Shown: positions 54,816 through 62,626, numbered from the stretch's first letter. The stretch: DNA of 64,000 nt from an uncultured Mycoplasmatota bacterium (GCA_913062645.1 CAJXVW010000001.1:372001-436000); one strand, 5' to 3'. Made by a program: numbers and translations. The notes: generated by a model from the letters alone, not told the origin.

Positions 54816-56036
54816 ATGATAACCGAATACCGACAATATCTCGATCCGAAGAAAGTCTGGATCCCCCTTACCGACGGCACCTTCAAACTGGCCAGTGTCC
54901 AAGTCGAACAAGACGACGCCGTCACGGCCGGACAAATCGTCGCCTACAAGTACAGCGGCAAATTGAAGACGCCGGTCCTGGCATCGATCACCGGCACCGT
55001 CGTTGGGTTCGAAGAACGTCTCGACCGTTTCAACAAATACGTGGATCACATCGTCATCGAACGATCCGATTCCAACCAGATGATCACCCATGAAGGCCTG
55101 GACGACGATGTCCCGGCGGCCATCATCCGACAGCGCATCGAAGACTGCGGACTCCGTCAGTTCAACGTCGACGGCCTCTATACCGACATTGCATTCGAAC
55201 GACCCATCAAGCACATTCTCGTCAATGCCATCTACGCCAATGAACCGTTCATCTCAACGGACTACGATTTCGTCAAGCAACACGCCGAGTTGATTGCGGA
55301 TGGCATCAAGCTGTTGCAACACGCCGCGCATGCTGAAACAGCCACGCTGATCGTCGACAAGTACATGGACGAGCAAACCTTGGAAGCACTTGGCAAAGCC
55401 ACCGTCGACAAAGGCATCGAGGTCGTGCAAGTCAACACCAAGCATGTCAACGGATGGGATTACCGCATTGCCAAACAACTGGTTGGCGAAACGATTTCTC
55501 CCAATCTCATCGACAATCAGATTCTGTACACGTCCGCCTATGCGGCCAAGCACATTCACGATGCCGTCCGCAACGGTCGTCCGCTCATCGAGCGTCAAGT
55601 CGCCATCACCGGTGATGCGCTCCGCGTCAACGTGCTCTACGACGTGCGTCTCGGCACGCGCCTCGAAGATCTCGTCGACGATCTCGGCGGATACGACGAC
55701 GGCGGCACCTACATGTGTCACGTCGGCAGTTTTCTGTCCGGCGAACAGGTCGCCGCGGATTCCTTCAGCGTTACCGCGACCGTCGACACCATCGATGTCA
55801 GCGCGTATCGCCAGGAACCGGAAGAAGTCTGCATCAAATGCGGCGAGTGCAACGACATTTGCCCCGCCGGCATCCTACCACAGAACATCATGGATGCGGA
55901 ACTCCGCAATGTCAACGCCCGCATCGTCGATCTGCATACCGACGAATGCATCGAATGCGGTTTGTGCAGTTATGTCTGTCCCTCGAAAATCAACGTACTG
56001 GAATGGGTGCGGCGTGCCAAACGCCGCGTCGGATAG
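54816..56036 (+). CDS. rnfC: RnfC-like subunit lacking the NADH/FMN-binding loop
   Basis: 406 residues, a little short for RnfC. Both C-terminal 4Fe-4S motifs are intact: CIKCGECNDICPAGILP (from C339) and CIECGLCSYVCPS. The N-terminal barrel-sandwich domain (AGQIVAYKYSGKLKTPV) is also present. The region that should hold the glycine-rich flavin/NADH loop (canonical GLGGAxFPTHxK) reads GLRQFNVDGLYTDIAFERP at about residues 112-130, only the later NEPFISTDY remaining like the canonical ECEPYxTxDY. The second nucleotide motif (YPxGxEKQL, NNVGTA) is lost as well, as is GGPMMG (here GGTYMC). So it probably cannot use NADH. It follows the hydrogenase gene by 11 bases. Confidence 0.9.
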   Translation: MITEYRQYLDPKKVWIPLTDGTFKLASVQVEQDDAVTAGQIVAYKYSGKLKTPVLASITGTVVGFEERLDRFNKYVDHIVIERSDSNQMITHEGLDDDVPAAIIRQRIEDCGLRQFNVDGLYTDIAFERPIKHILVNAIYANEPFISTDYDFVKQHAELIADGIKLLQHAAHAETATLIVDKYMDEQTLEALGKATVDKGIEVVQVNTKHVNGWDYRIAKQLVGETISPNLIDNQILYTSAYAAKHIHDAVRNGRPLIERQVAITGDALRVNVLYDVRLGTRLEDLVDDLGGYDDGGTYMCHVGSFLSGEQVAADSFSVTATVDTIDVSAYRQEPEEVCIKCGECNDICPAGILPQNIMDAELRNVNARIVDLHTDECIECGLCSYVCPSKINVLEWVRRAKRRVG

Positions 56037-56045
56037 GAGGAAACC

Positions 56046-57146
56046 ATGGAATTTACAATGAAAAAGCCACCTATCATCAGCAACCAGCAACGTTCCTACA
56101 AACGCTCCTTGAGCTTGCACATCTCACTCATCATCGTCAGTCTGACGGCGATTTTCACCCGTGCCTTCATTGCCGTCCCCGAGGGCGAATCATGGGTCCC
56201 CGACCAGATGTTCAAGACATTCTTGATGTTGTTCACGGGAGCGCTCGTGAGCGTCCTCATCGAACTCGTCTACTCGATCAGCGAAGGCACCAGTCAGGAG
56301 TTCAGCGAATATCGCCGGCTCGTCGATCCGATCAACACCGGGTTGCTCATCGCGCTGTTGCTTCCGACATCGACGCCGATGTATGTCCTGATTCTGGCCG
56401 TCGCCGTCGGCGTGTACGTCGGCAAAATCGTGTTCGGTGGTTATGGCTATTACATCTTCAATCCGGCCTTGGTCGGAGTGCTGTTCGCCACCATATCGTT
56501 CGCCACTCAGATTGAGTACGGCGACACACCGCTCGTGCTCTTGAAACAAGCGATTGAAGGCCAATCCTATAACTTTGAACTGATCGATCTCGTCCTCGGC
56601 AACTATGTCGCCGTGGCGATCGGCAGCACCAGCGTCATCGTCTTGGGTGGCGTGTTCATCTATTTGTCCATTACCCGTGTCATCGATCTGCGACTGAGCG
56701 GCACGTTCGTGCTGGCGATTCTCATTATCAGCGCAATCGTCGGATTCGTCAACTTCGGAGGTGCGATGTGGAACTACGTCTTCGTCAACATGATCACCGG
56801 CTTGACGATGTTCGGCGCCGTATTCCTCGTCGCCGAAACCGTCAGCAGCCCCACCTCACGGGAAGCGAAACTGATTTACGCCGTCGTGATCGCGATCATG
56901 ACGATGATGGTCCGGATTCTCGGAACCGAAGTCGAAGGCGTCGTCTTCGCCGTGCTTTTGGGTAACATGCTGGCGCCGTTCTTGAACCGTACCGTCACCC
57001 GCAGCAACAAGAAACTGTTCATTCAAACCAGCGTAATCCTCGCGGTGGTTGTGCTTCTCACCGGCTTCGTCCTTGGCTTCATCCTGCAAGGACGGTTGAT
57101 TGAAGCCTTCGACGCGATGATTCAATGGGGAGGGATGATCGCATGA
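56046..57146 (+). CDS. rnfD: RnfD membrane flavoprotein subunit
   Basis: 366 residues with about nine or ten membrane helices. RnfD/NqrB core: VDPINTGLLIALLLPTSTP, GYYIFNPALVG, LVLGNYVAVAIGSTS and MWNYVFVNMITGLTMFGAVFLV. The FMN attachment site, canonical S/TGATPL, reads YGDTPL here, so the flavin-bearing threonine seems kept but the preceding residues have changed. Ribosome site TAGGAGG. RnfD carries covalent FMN and riboflavin in the membrane. Overlaps rnfG by 4 bp. Confidence 0.92.
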   Translation: MEFTMKKPPIISNQQRSYKRSLSLHISLIIVSLTAIFTRAFIAVPEGESWVPDQMFKTFLMLFTGALVSVLIELVYSISEGTSQEFSEYRRLVDPINTGLLIALLLPTSTPMYVLILAVAVGVYVGKIVFGGYGYYIFNPALVGVLFATISFATQIEYGDTPLVLLKQAIEGQSYNFELIDLVLGNYVAVAIGSTSVIVLGGVFIYLSITRVIDLRLSGTFVLAILIISAIVGFVNFGGAMWNYVFVNMITGLTMFGAVFLVAETVSSPTSREAKLIYAVVIAIMTMMVRILGTEVEGVVFAVLLGNMLAPFLNRTVTRSNKKLFIQTSVILAVVVLLTGFVLGFILQGRLIEAFDAMIQWGGMIA

Positions 57147-59050
57147 AACCAGTAAAAATCGTCGTAATGCTCCTGGTTGTCGTGCTCGTCTCATCGGTTG
57201 GCGTATACTTTGTCGAAAGCATCACCACGCCGATCATTGAAGACCGTCGCGCCCAGGAAATCGAAGAAGCATTGCAAAGCATATTCCCCGCCATCGACGG
57301 AACCACCGACACCGTCACCTCGGACACCGACGTTGATTTCGGCACCACCGGAATTACCGACGTACTCGTCATCCGTGATGGCGACGACAATGTCAAAGGC
57401 TATGTCTACACCATGACCTTCCGTGGGTTCTCCTCGGAGATCATCTATCTGGTCGGCATCGACGCCGCCGGGGCAATCACCGGCTATCAGACGCTCCAGC
57501 AGAATGATACCGCCGGATACGGCGCGCAAATCGCCGACGAAGAGAACTGGACCCAGTTCACGGGCATGTCAATCGAGACCGCCGGCAACGGCGACTTCGA
57601 CGGACTGGCCGGAGCCACGGTCACGACCAACGCATGGAAGTCTTCCTTTGAAACCCTCTTCAACTTCCATCTCGACACCTACGGCTACACGCCGATGACC
57701 GACGAACAACTGCTGCTGCAGAAGAAGCAGACACTTGTCGGCAATGATCTCACCATCGAGTCCTACACGCCGGATCTCGCGCCGGGCGACTACGGCATCA
57801 CCGCCGTTGACGTCGCCACCGACGGCACGGACAATCAGGCGGTCATCTATACCGTTGAGTTCGTTGGGTACAACGCCACCGGCAGCAACACCTATCTGAT
57901 TGCGTTCGACCTGGCGACCAATGAAGTGCTTGGCGGAACCGCCCTGTCGAGCGACGACACCGAAGGATTCGGTGCTCTAATTCTGGACAATGCCAACTGG
58001 GCGGATTTCCCCGGAATGAGCCTTGAAGATGCCGAAGACGGCAACTTCGACGGCATCGCGGGAGCGACCGTTACAACGCTGGCCTGGAAACAAAGTCTGG
58101 TCGACGTCGGCATGTTCCACCGCGTCGAGTTTCTCGGTGAAACGCCACGCACCGTCGAATCGCTGAGCGAACTGCTCTTCCCCGGAGCCGACCGCTTCAC
58201 CAACGTCACCAGTGAAAAGCCCTTCGGCACAATGATCGAGGGCGTCTATGACGTGTTCGACGATCTCGGTGCCAAACTGGGAACCGTCTACCACGTGCAG
58301 ACCATCGGTGCCAGTTACGCCGAACTCACGACCATCGAGTTCCTGATCGGCATCGACACCGCGGACAACTTCACCGGTTTCTACATGCTCGACGACTCGG
58401 AAACGCCGGGACGCGCCGACGCGTTCTACGCCGACGATTACGGCGATACCATCGAGGGTGTCGCGATCACCGATGATTATGAACTGGACGCCGTTGGCGG
58501 AAGCACGATTACGTACAACGTGATCACCGCGGCCATCGACGAGGTCGTCCATTATCATCAGACCAAATACATTCTCCTTCCGGAACGCATCATGGATGCA
58601 CTTGCGGAAGCATACCCCGGCGCCGTCTCGTTCGAGAGTGTCTACAGCGACTACGACTTCGACGCCACCATCAACAACCTGTACGCCGCCAAGGACGGCA
58701 GCGATGCCGTCATCGGTTACGTCTACTACGCCACCGCAACCGGATACTCCGGTAACATCATTGAATTCATGTGGGGCGTCGACAACAGCGGTGTCGCCCA
58801 GCAACTCTACATCATGAACGACACCCAGTCCTGGGACGACGCGACGTACGCCGGATACGACGGCGCGTTCGGTACCGATTTCAACACATCGACCTGGCTT
58901 GATCTGTTCGAGGGAGTGACCTTCCAGTCGATCCTCGACACCGAAGTCATCGATGCCGCCGGCGTGTCGACCACAACCGGTGGCATGAAAGTGTCGCTCG
59001 AACGAATCGCCCAATATCACGCCGATCAAAACGTAGGAGGTGCTAGCTGA
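57143..59050 (+). CDS. rnfG: Giant RnfG with four FMN-binding modules
   Basis: 635 residues, more than three times the usual RnfG (about 190). One N-terminal membrane anchor (about 5-25) is followed by four consecutive FMN_bind domains outside the cell. Their attachment motifs are GLAGATVTT (Thr159), GIAGATVTT (Thr309), AVGGSTITY (Thr455) and AAGVSTTT (Ser609), spaced about 150 residues apart. The first two are canonical and nearly identical in sequence; the third and fourth diverge but keep Gly and Thr/Ser. The ATG at 57143 follows GGGGAGGG; the frame extends 6 codons further up through that site. Four covalent FMN would make a flavin wire. Target of ApbE. Confidence 0.92.
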   Translation: MKPVKIVVMLLVVVLVSSVGVYFVESITTPIIEDRRAQEIEEALQSIFPAIDGTTDTVTSDTDVDFGTTGITDVLVIRDGDDNVKGYVYTMTFRGFSSEIIYLVGIDAAGAITGYQTLQQNDTAGYGAQIADEENWTQFTGMSIETAGNGDFDGLAGATVTTNAWKSSFETLFNFHLDTYGYTPMTDEQLLLQKKQTLVGNDLTIESYTPDLAPGDYGITAVDVATDGTDNQAVIYTVEFVGYNATGSNTYLIAFDLATNEVLGGTALSSDDTEGFGALILDNANWADFPGMSLEDAEDGNFDGIAGATVTTLAWKQSLVDVGMFHRVEFLGETPRTVESLSELLFPGADRFTNVTSEKPFGTMIEGVYDVFDDLGAKLGTVYHVQTIGASYAELTTIEFLIGIDTADNFTGFYMLDDSETPGRADAFYADDYGDTIEGVAITDDYELDAVGGSTITYNVITAAIDEVVHYHQTKYILLPERIMDALAEAYPGAVSFESVYSDYDFDATINNLYAAKDGSDAVIGYVYYATATGYSGNIIEFMWGVDNSGVAQQLYIMNDTQSWDDATYAGYDGAFGTDFNTSTWLDLFEGVTFQSILDTEVIDAAGVSTTTGGMKVSLERIAQYHADQNVGGAS

Positions 59051-59688
59051 TGGCCCGCAAACAGAAATCATTAAGTGATGTCTTCACCGCTGGCTTCTTC
59101 AAGCAGAATCCGGTCTTCGTACAATTTCTCGGCATGTGTCCGACGCTCGCCGTCACCGGCAGTGTCGAAAGCGCGATCGGGATGGGCGCGGGCGTCATCT
59201 TCGTCCTCGTGTTGTCGAATCTGATCATCTCGCTGATCCGCAGCGCCGTACCGCGCGAAGTCCGCATTCCGATCTACATCGTCGTCATCGCCTCGTTCGT
59301 GACGATGCTGGAAATGCTGATGAACGCATTTGTCCCCGATCTGGCGGCCCAGCTGGGAACCTTCCTCAGCTTGATCGTCGTCAACTGTCTGATTCTCGGC
59401 CGCGCCGAAGCGTTCGCTTCCAAAAACGGACCCGTGCGCAGCGTGCTGGACGGACTCGGCATGGGCATCGGGTTCACCGGTGGCATCACCTTGCTGGCGT
59501 TCTTCCGTGAACTGCTCGGCAAGGGATCAATCACCATCTGGGGCGATTTCGCCTTGAATCTGATTCCCAGCGACTTCCAGATCTCGATTCTCGTGGCTCC
59601 TGCCGGCGCGTTCCTCGTGTTCGGCATCCTTGTATCGCAGATCAACAAAATCAAACTCCGCCGTGCGGAGCAAGGCGAGGTGGCGTAA
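59050..59688 (+). CDS. rnfE: RnfE membrane subunit
   Basis: 212 residues, six membrane helices. The two half-membrane cysteine motifs that share a 2Fe-2S cluster with RnfA are present: FLGMCPTLAVTGS near residue 29 and VVNCLILGRAEAFAS near residue 115. The length and sequence are normal. The start overlaps the rnfG stop by one base, behind GTAGGAGG. It lies in canonical order (C-D-G-E-A-B). Confidence 0.95.
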   Translation: MARKQKSLSDVFTAGFFKQNPVFVQFLGMCPTLAVTGSVESAIGMGAGVIFVLVLSNLIISLIRSAVPREVRIPIYIVVIASFVTMLEMLMNAFVPDLAAQLGTFLSLIVVNCLILGRAEAFASKNGPVRSVLDGLGMGIGFTGGITLLAFFRELLGKGSITIWGDFALNLIPSDFQISILVAPAGAFLVFGILVSQINKIKLRRAEQGEVA

Positions 59689-59691
59689 TCC

Positions 59692-60303
59692 ATGGAATTC
59701 ATCGCAATCGCATTTGGCGCCATTTTCGTCAATAACGTCGTACTCAATCAGTTCTATGGTCTGTGCCCCTTTCTAGGGGTATCAACCAAGAAATCCAGCG
59801 CCTTCTCGATGGGCATGGCCGTTACTTTCGTCATCACGCTGTCGACGATGATTGCCTACACCATCTACAATCAGGTGCTCGTACCCAACAACATCGAATA
59901 TCTGTCCACGATCGTCTTCATCCTGGTCATCGCATCGTTCGTCCAGCTCGTGGAAATGGTCATCAAGAAATTCTCCAGCGCAATCTACAGCGCGCTCGGC
60001 GTGTATCTCCCGCTGATCACAACCAACTGCGCCGTGCTCGGGGTCGCCATCGACGTGACCGTCAACGGCACCGGTTCGCAGAAGTTGCTGATGGCCTCGG
60101 GCGTCGCACCGACCTTCTGGCAGGCGACCGTCTACGCCCTCGGCATCTCGCTCGGCTATGCGATCGTCATCTTCCTGTTCTCGGCGATTCGTGAAGAAAT
60201 GGACGCCTACCCGATCAAGAAGAACTGGCAAGGCATTCCGATCGCGCTCATCACCGCGTTCATCATGGCGATGATCTTTAGCGGATTCGGAGGGGTGATC
60301 TGA
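59692..60303 (+). CDS. rnfA: RnfA membrane subunit
   Basis: 203 residues, six membrane helices. Cysteine motifs YGLCPFLGVSTKK near residue 25 and TTNCAVLGVAID near 112 pair with those of RnfE. The family's FILVIASFVQLVEM helix is present. Normal length. Three bases separate it from rnfE and one base overlaps rnfB, so the membrane core of the complex looks complete and functional. Confidence 0.95.
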   Translation: MEFIAIAFGAIFVNNVVLNQFYGLCPFLGVSTKKSSAFSMGMAVTFVITLSTMIAYTIYNQVLVPNNIEYLSTIVFILVIASFVQLVEMVIKKFSSAIYSALGVYLPLITTNCAVLGVAIDVTVNGTGSQKLLMASGVAPTFWQATVYALGISLGYAIVIFLFSAIREEMDAYPIKKNWQGIPIALITAFIMAMIFSGFGGVI

Positions 60304-60608
60304 TGGTTGTCGTCATTGTATTGGCCGTTGTCATCAGTGTCGTCCTCGCGCTCCTCTTGTGGGGCGCCAGCGTGGTCTTCCATGTCGAGGAGGATCCGCG
60401 GCTGCAAGACATCATCGATTTGCTTCCCAATCAGAACTGCGGACTCTGCGGCAACCCCGGTTGCAAGGGGATGGCCGAGGCGATCCTCCGCGAGGACGCC
60501 AAACTGTCACAATGCAAGCCGGGCGACCAGGCAATGCGCGAAGACATTCGTGATTACCTGGCCGAGCATCCCAACGAAGCCGGCGAGTACGTGAAAGTCA
60601 AGATGTAA
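60303..60608 (+). CDS. rnfB: Minimal RnfB: membrane anchor plus one 4Fe-4S motif, no ferredoxin domain
   Basis: 101 residues, against 180-330 in usual RnfB. One membrane helix (about 2-24) is followed by the conserved LLPNQNCGLCGNPGCKGMAE and a fourth cysteine in SQCKPGD, the four-cysteine cluster of the RnfB hydrophilic domain. The two or more C-terminal CxxCxxCxxxCP ferredoxin clusters are missing. The gene ends with a normal stop codon followed directly by a terminator, and no cysteine-rich sequence follows in any frame, so this is not a fresh frameshift. Ferredoxin docking at RnfB is therefore doubtful. Confidence 0.92.
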   Translation: MVVVIVLAVVISVVLALLLWGASVVFHVEEDPRLQDIIDLLPNQNCGLCGNPGCKGMAEAILREDAKLSQCKPGDQAMREDIRDYLAEHPNEAGEYVKVKM

Positions 60609-60611
60609 CAC

Positions 60612-60643
60612 AAAAGCACCCCCTCGAGGGTGCTTTTTTTTTG
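60612..60643 (+). terminator. Rho-independent terminator of the hydrogenase-Rnf operon
   Basis: AAAAGCACCC / GGGTGCTTTT stem, 6-base loop, run of T. Confidence 0.92.
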
Positions 60644-60746
60644 TGGACGCCACAGCGCCCCTGCCACATGCAGTTGGGTGAGATGAGGTTATGAAGCAGA
60701 CTCTTTGTTACACGAATATGGTACGCGTGACCGTTGATTATTGCCC

Positions 60747-60777
60747 AAAAAAAACGAGACATCGAAATGTCTCGTTT
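60747..60777 (-). terminator. Rho-independent terminator of the rhodanese-FMN lipoprotein gene
   Basis: AAACGAGACA / TGTCTCGTTT stem, with the T-run on the minus strand. The gap between it and the plus-strand terminator holds no gene. Confidence 0.88.
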
Positions 60778-60791
60778 CTTTGTTGTGAGGA

Positions 60792-61664
60792 TTACTCAGC
60801 TTGGCCGATTGCTTCTTCGAAGGCCAGTTTGAGACCATCAATCGATACGGTGACACCGGCGAAATCATCGAAATGTCCATCGGTGATTGCCCATGCATCG
60901 TCCCAACCTTGGTTGTCGAGGATGGCTTCAGCGAGGGTGTTCGCCTGGGTGAACCAGAAGTTTTCGCCGTCGGGGCTGGTATCCATGTCATATCCTTCGC
61001 CGAGAGCTTGCTTGGTGGTCCAGTATGAGTTGTCGGTCTCAGGATCGCGATCCGGATCTTTTTCATACAGGGCGTCGAGGATGACTTCTTCGATGCCGCC
61101 TTTTTCGTTGATGACGACGGTGGCCATGTAGCCGGAGTCTTCATCAAGACCGAAATAGGTGCCCGGGGTGTAGTCGCCTTTGACAAGCGGGTTCAGGGTG
61201 TATGATCCGTCGCCGAGGACTTTGTTGTCGCCCGTGTAGTCGGCGATGCCGCCAACGTTGTAGACGTTCTCGTATCCGAGTTCTTCGAGAGCGGCCATTA
61301 CATAGCCGGCACGGGTGCCGCTGCCGCACATCAAGAAGATCGTTTTGTCCATGTCGAACAGGGCGGTGAGGCCAGATTCGCTGAGGATTTCATCGGCTTC
61401 GAATTCCCAGTCGCCATCGCGAACGAGGATGCCTTCATACTCAAGATAATCGAAGAACGGGATGAATTCAAATCCTGCGATATATCCGGCGTTCATTTTG
61501 TCGTCGAAGTTGCGCAGATCAACATACTGGACGTCGGATCTACCGAGGTACTCATCGATGTTCTCCATGTCGACTTCGTCGGGAATGTCAGGCAGGTTGT
61601 TGCCGCATCCGGCGAGAGCCAATGTCAGAGCAAATGCTACAAACAATAATGCAAACTTTTTCAT
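60792..61664 (-). CDS. Lipoprotein with rhodanese and FMN-binding domains
   Basis: 290 residues. Lipobox LAGC (Cys20). Residues about 38-150 are a rhodanese domain with intact active-site loop MCGSGTRAGYV. Residues about 160-290 are an FMN_bind-like domain: strands around GYMATVVINEKGGIEEV and then DDFAGVTVSIDGLKLAF, whose AGVT matches the FMN-attachment site with a Thr. ApbE could flavinylate it. The combination suggests a surface protein that handles both sulfur and electrons, perhaps persulfide or polysulfide reduction. It is a paralogue of 51735-52559 and is driven by a perfect consensus promoter. Confidence 0.87.
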   Translation of the reverse strand: MKKFALLFVAFALTLALAGCGNNLPDIPDEVDMENIDEYLGRSDVQYVDLRNFDDKMNAGYIAGFEFIPFFDYLEYEGILVRDGDWEFEADEILSESGLTALFDMDKTIFLMCGSGTRAGYVMAALEELGYENVYNVGGIADYTGDNKVLGDGSYTLNPLVKGDYTPGTYFGLDEDSGYMATVVINEKGGIEEVILDALYEKDPDRDPETDNSYWTTKQALGEGYDMDTSPDGENFWFTQANTLAEAILDNQGWDDAWAITDGHFDDFAGVTVSIDGLKLAFEEAIGQAE

Positions 61665-61702
61665 GTTTTCCTCCTAGGTTTTTTAGTTTATAACCGTCTA
61701 AT

Positions 61703-61731
61703 ATTATAATAGTTTGAATGCTAAATGTCAA
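61703..61731 (-). promoter_or_regulatory. Perfect consensus sigma-A promoter of the rhodanese-FMN lipoprotein
   Basis: On the minus strand TTGACA (61731-61726) and TATAAT (61708-61703), both without mismatch, lie exactly 17 bases apart; AGGAGG then precedes the ATG. Confidence 0.9.
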
Positions 61732-61930
61732 ACCCTTTTCAAGGGTAAAAACACTTTTGTTAGGCCGAAAACCAATGATTAGCACACGAATTATTTCATT
61801 CTTTTTTTAGTTCGTGTAGAAACAAAAAGGACATAGATATATCGCATCTGATTTAATGAAAATAAACGAAATATTGACAATAAAAAAAGCAAGTCCAATA
61901 ATCAAAAATTACAACGATTTTGATGGGATG

Positions 61931-61939
61931 TGTTATAAT
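61931..61939 (+). promoter_or_regulatory. Extended -10 promoter of the NusG-II protein gene
   Basis: TGTTATAAT, a perfect extended -10 element, 28 bases ahead of the ATG at 61967. Confidence 0.55.
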
Positions 61940-61966
61940 GAATTAACAAGTTCATTGGGTGATATT

Positions 61967-62395
61967 ATGCGAAAATCGGATGTCATTCTGATCGCCGTGG
62001 TTCTGATTGTCGCTGTCGTAAGTTTCTTCGCGTTTCGCGAATTGACCAACGACAGTGCATTGGTCGATGGAACGGCCATCGTCTTCTATAATGATGAAAA
62101 AATACTCGAAATCGATCTTGCCGATGGTAATTATAAAGTTTTTAATGAGGATCGGATTTTGTCGATTGACGAAGACAACAAGTTGTATCACGTCGAAGGA
62201 TCGAACCCTTACGGCGTTCTTATTGAATACCAGGACAACCGGGTTCGCGTCATCGACGAGGAGAGTCCGCAACACATCTGTCGACAACAAGGCTGGACCA
62301 ACTCGCCATTGAATCCGCTGACGTGTCTGCCCAATAACATCATCATCGTCATCGAGGCCAAAGACGAGGATCTGCCCGATGACATCACCGGATAG
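61967..62395 (+). CDS. Membrane-anchored NusG-domain-II-like protein
   Basis: 142 residues. One membrane anchor (about 5-25) and an extracellular beta domain: GTAIVFYNDEKILEIDLADG, VRVIDEESPQHICRQQGW and CLPNNIIIVIEAKDE are the marks of the NusG_II (PF07009) family. The two cysteines around the ICRQQGW element are typical. The ATG at 61967 has GGGTGA ahead and lies behind the promoter; the in-frame extension upstream does not. Such proteins neighbour Gx transporters, ApbE and FMN-binding proteins and probably belong to the flavin electron system. The biochemical role is unknown. Confidence 0.82.
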   Translation: MRKSDVILIAVVLIVAVVSFFAFRELTNDSALVDGTAIVFYNDEKILEIDLADGNYKVFNEDRILSIDEDNKLYHVEGSNPYGVLIEYQDNRVRVIDEESPQHICRQQGWTNSPLNPLTCLPNNIIIVIEAKDEDLPDDITG

Positions 62396-62407
62396 GAGGA
62401 GAAGTTC

Positions 62408-62626
62408 ATGGATGGTTTGCTAGCGACACTACTCGAACTGGGCCTGTTTTTCATTCTCATGACGTTCAACCTGCAGTTGTTCAATTCCACGCGATTTGAA
62501 ACGCTCTTCAAGAAGGGTCATGTCAAACAGATACAACTGATGTACATATTCACCGTCATCATCTTTACCTATCTTCTGACACGAGCACTGATGCGTCTGA
62601 TCGAACTGGCGTTCCAACTGACGTAG
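62408..62626 (+). CDS. DUF1146 (YwzB-like) small membrane protein
   Basis: 72 residues, two membrane helices (about 5-22 and 45-65) with FNSTRFETLFKKGHVKQIQL between them, which fits DUF1146. Ribosome site TAGGAGGAG. In Bacillota this small protein often lies near ATP synthase or cell-wall genes; its function is unknown. Confidence 0.7.
   Translation: MDGLLATLLELGLFFILMTFNLQLFNSTRFETLFKKGHVKQIQLMYIFTVIIFTYLLTRALMRLIELAFQLT

Larger units (their letters stand above)
61665..61966. other. Divergent intergenic region (about 300 bases) with two promoters and small palindromes
   Basis: No gene is seen. It holds the perfect minus-strand promoter (61703-61731), a small palindrome ACCCTT-TTC-AAGGGT (61732-61746) directly upstream of its -35 box, a longer-loop inverted repeat ACACGAA / TTCGTGT (61784-61817), and the plus-strand promoter of the NusG-II gene. 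The palindrome is a possible operator. Confidence 0.55.

Noticed and set aside
57977-59071. 364-codon minus-strand frame
   Set aside because: Shadow of the multi-domain rnfG; no domain recognised.
60303-60660. RnfB truncation by frameshift
   Set aside because: No cysteine-rich ferredoxin sequence follows in any frame and a terminator starts 4 bases after the stop.
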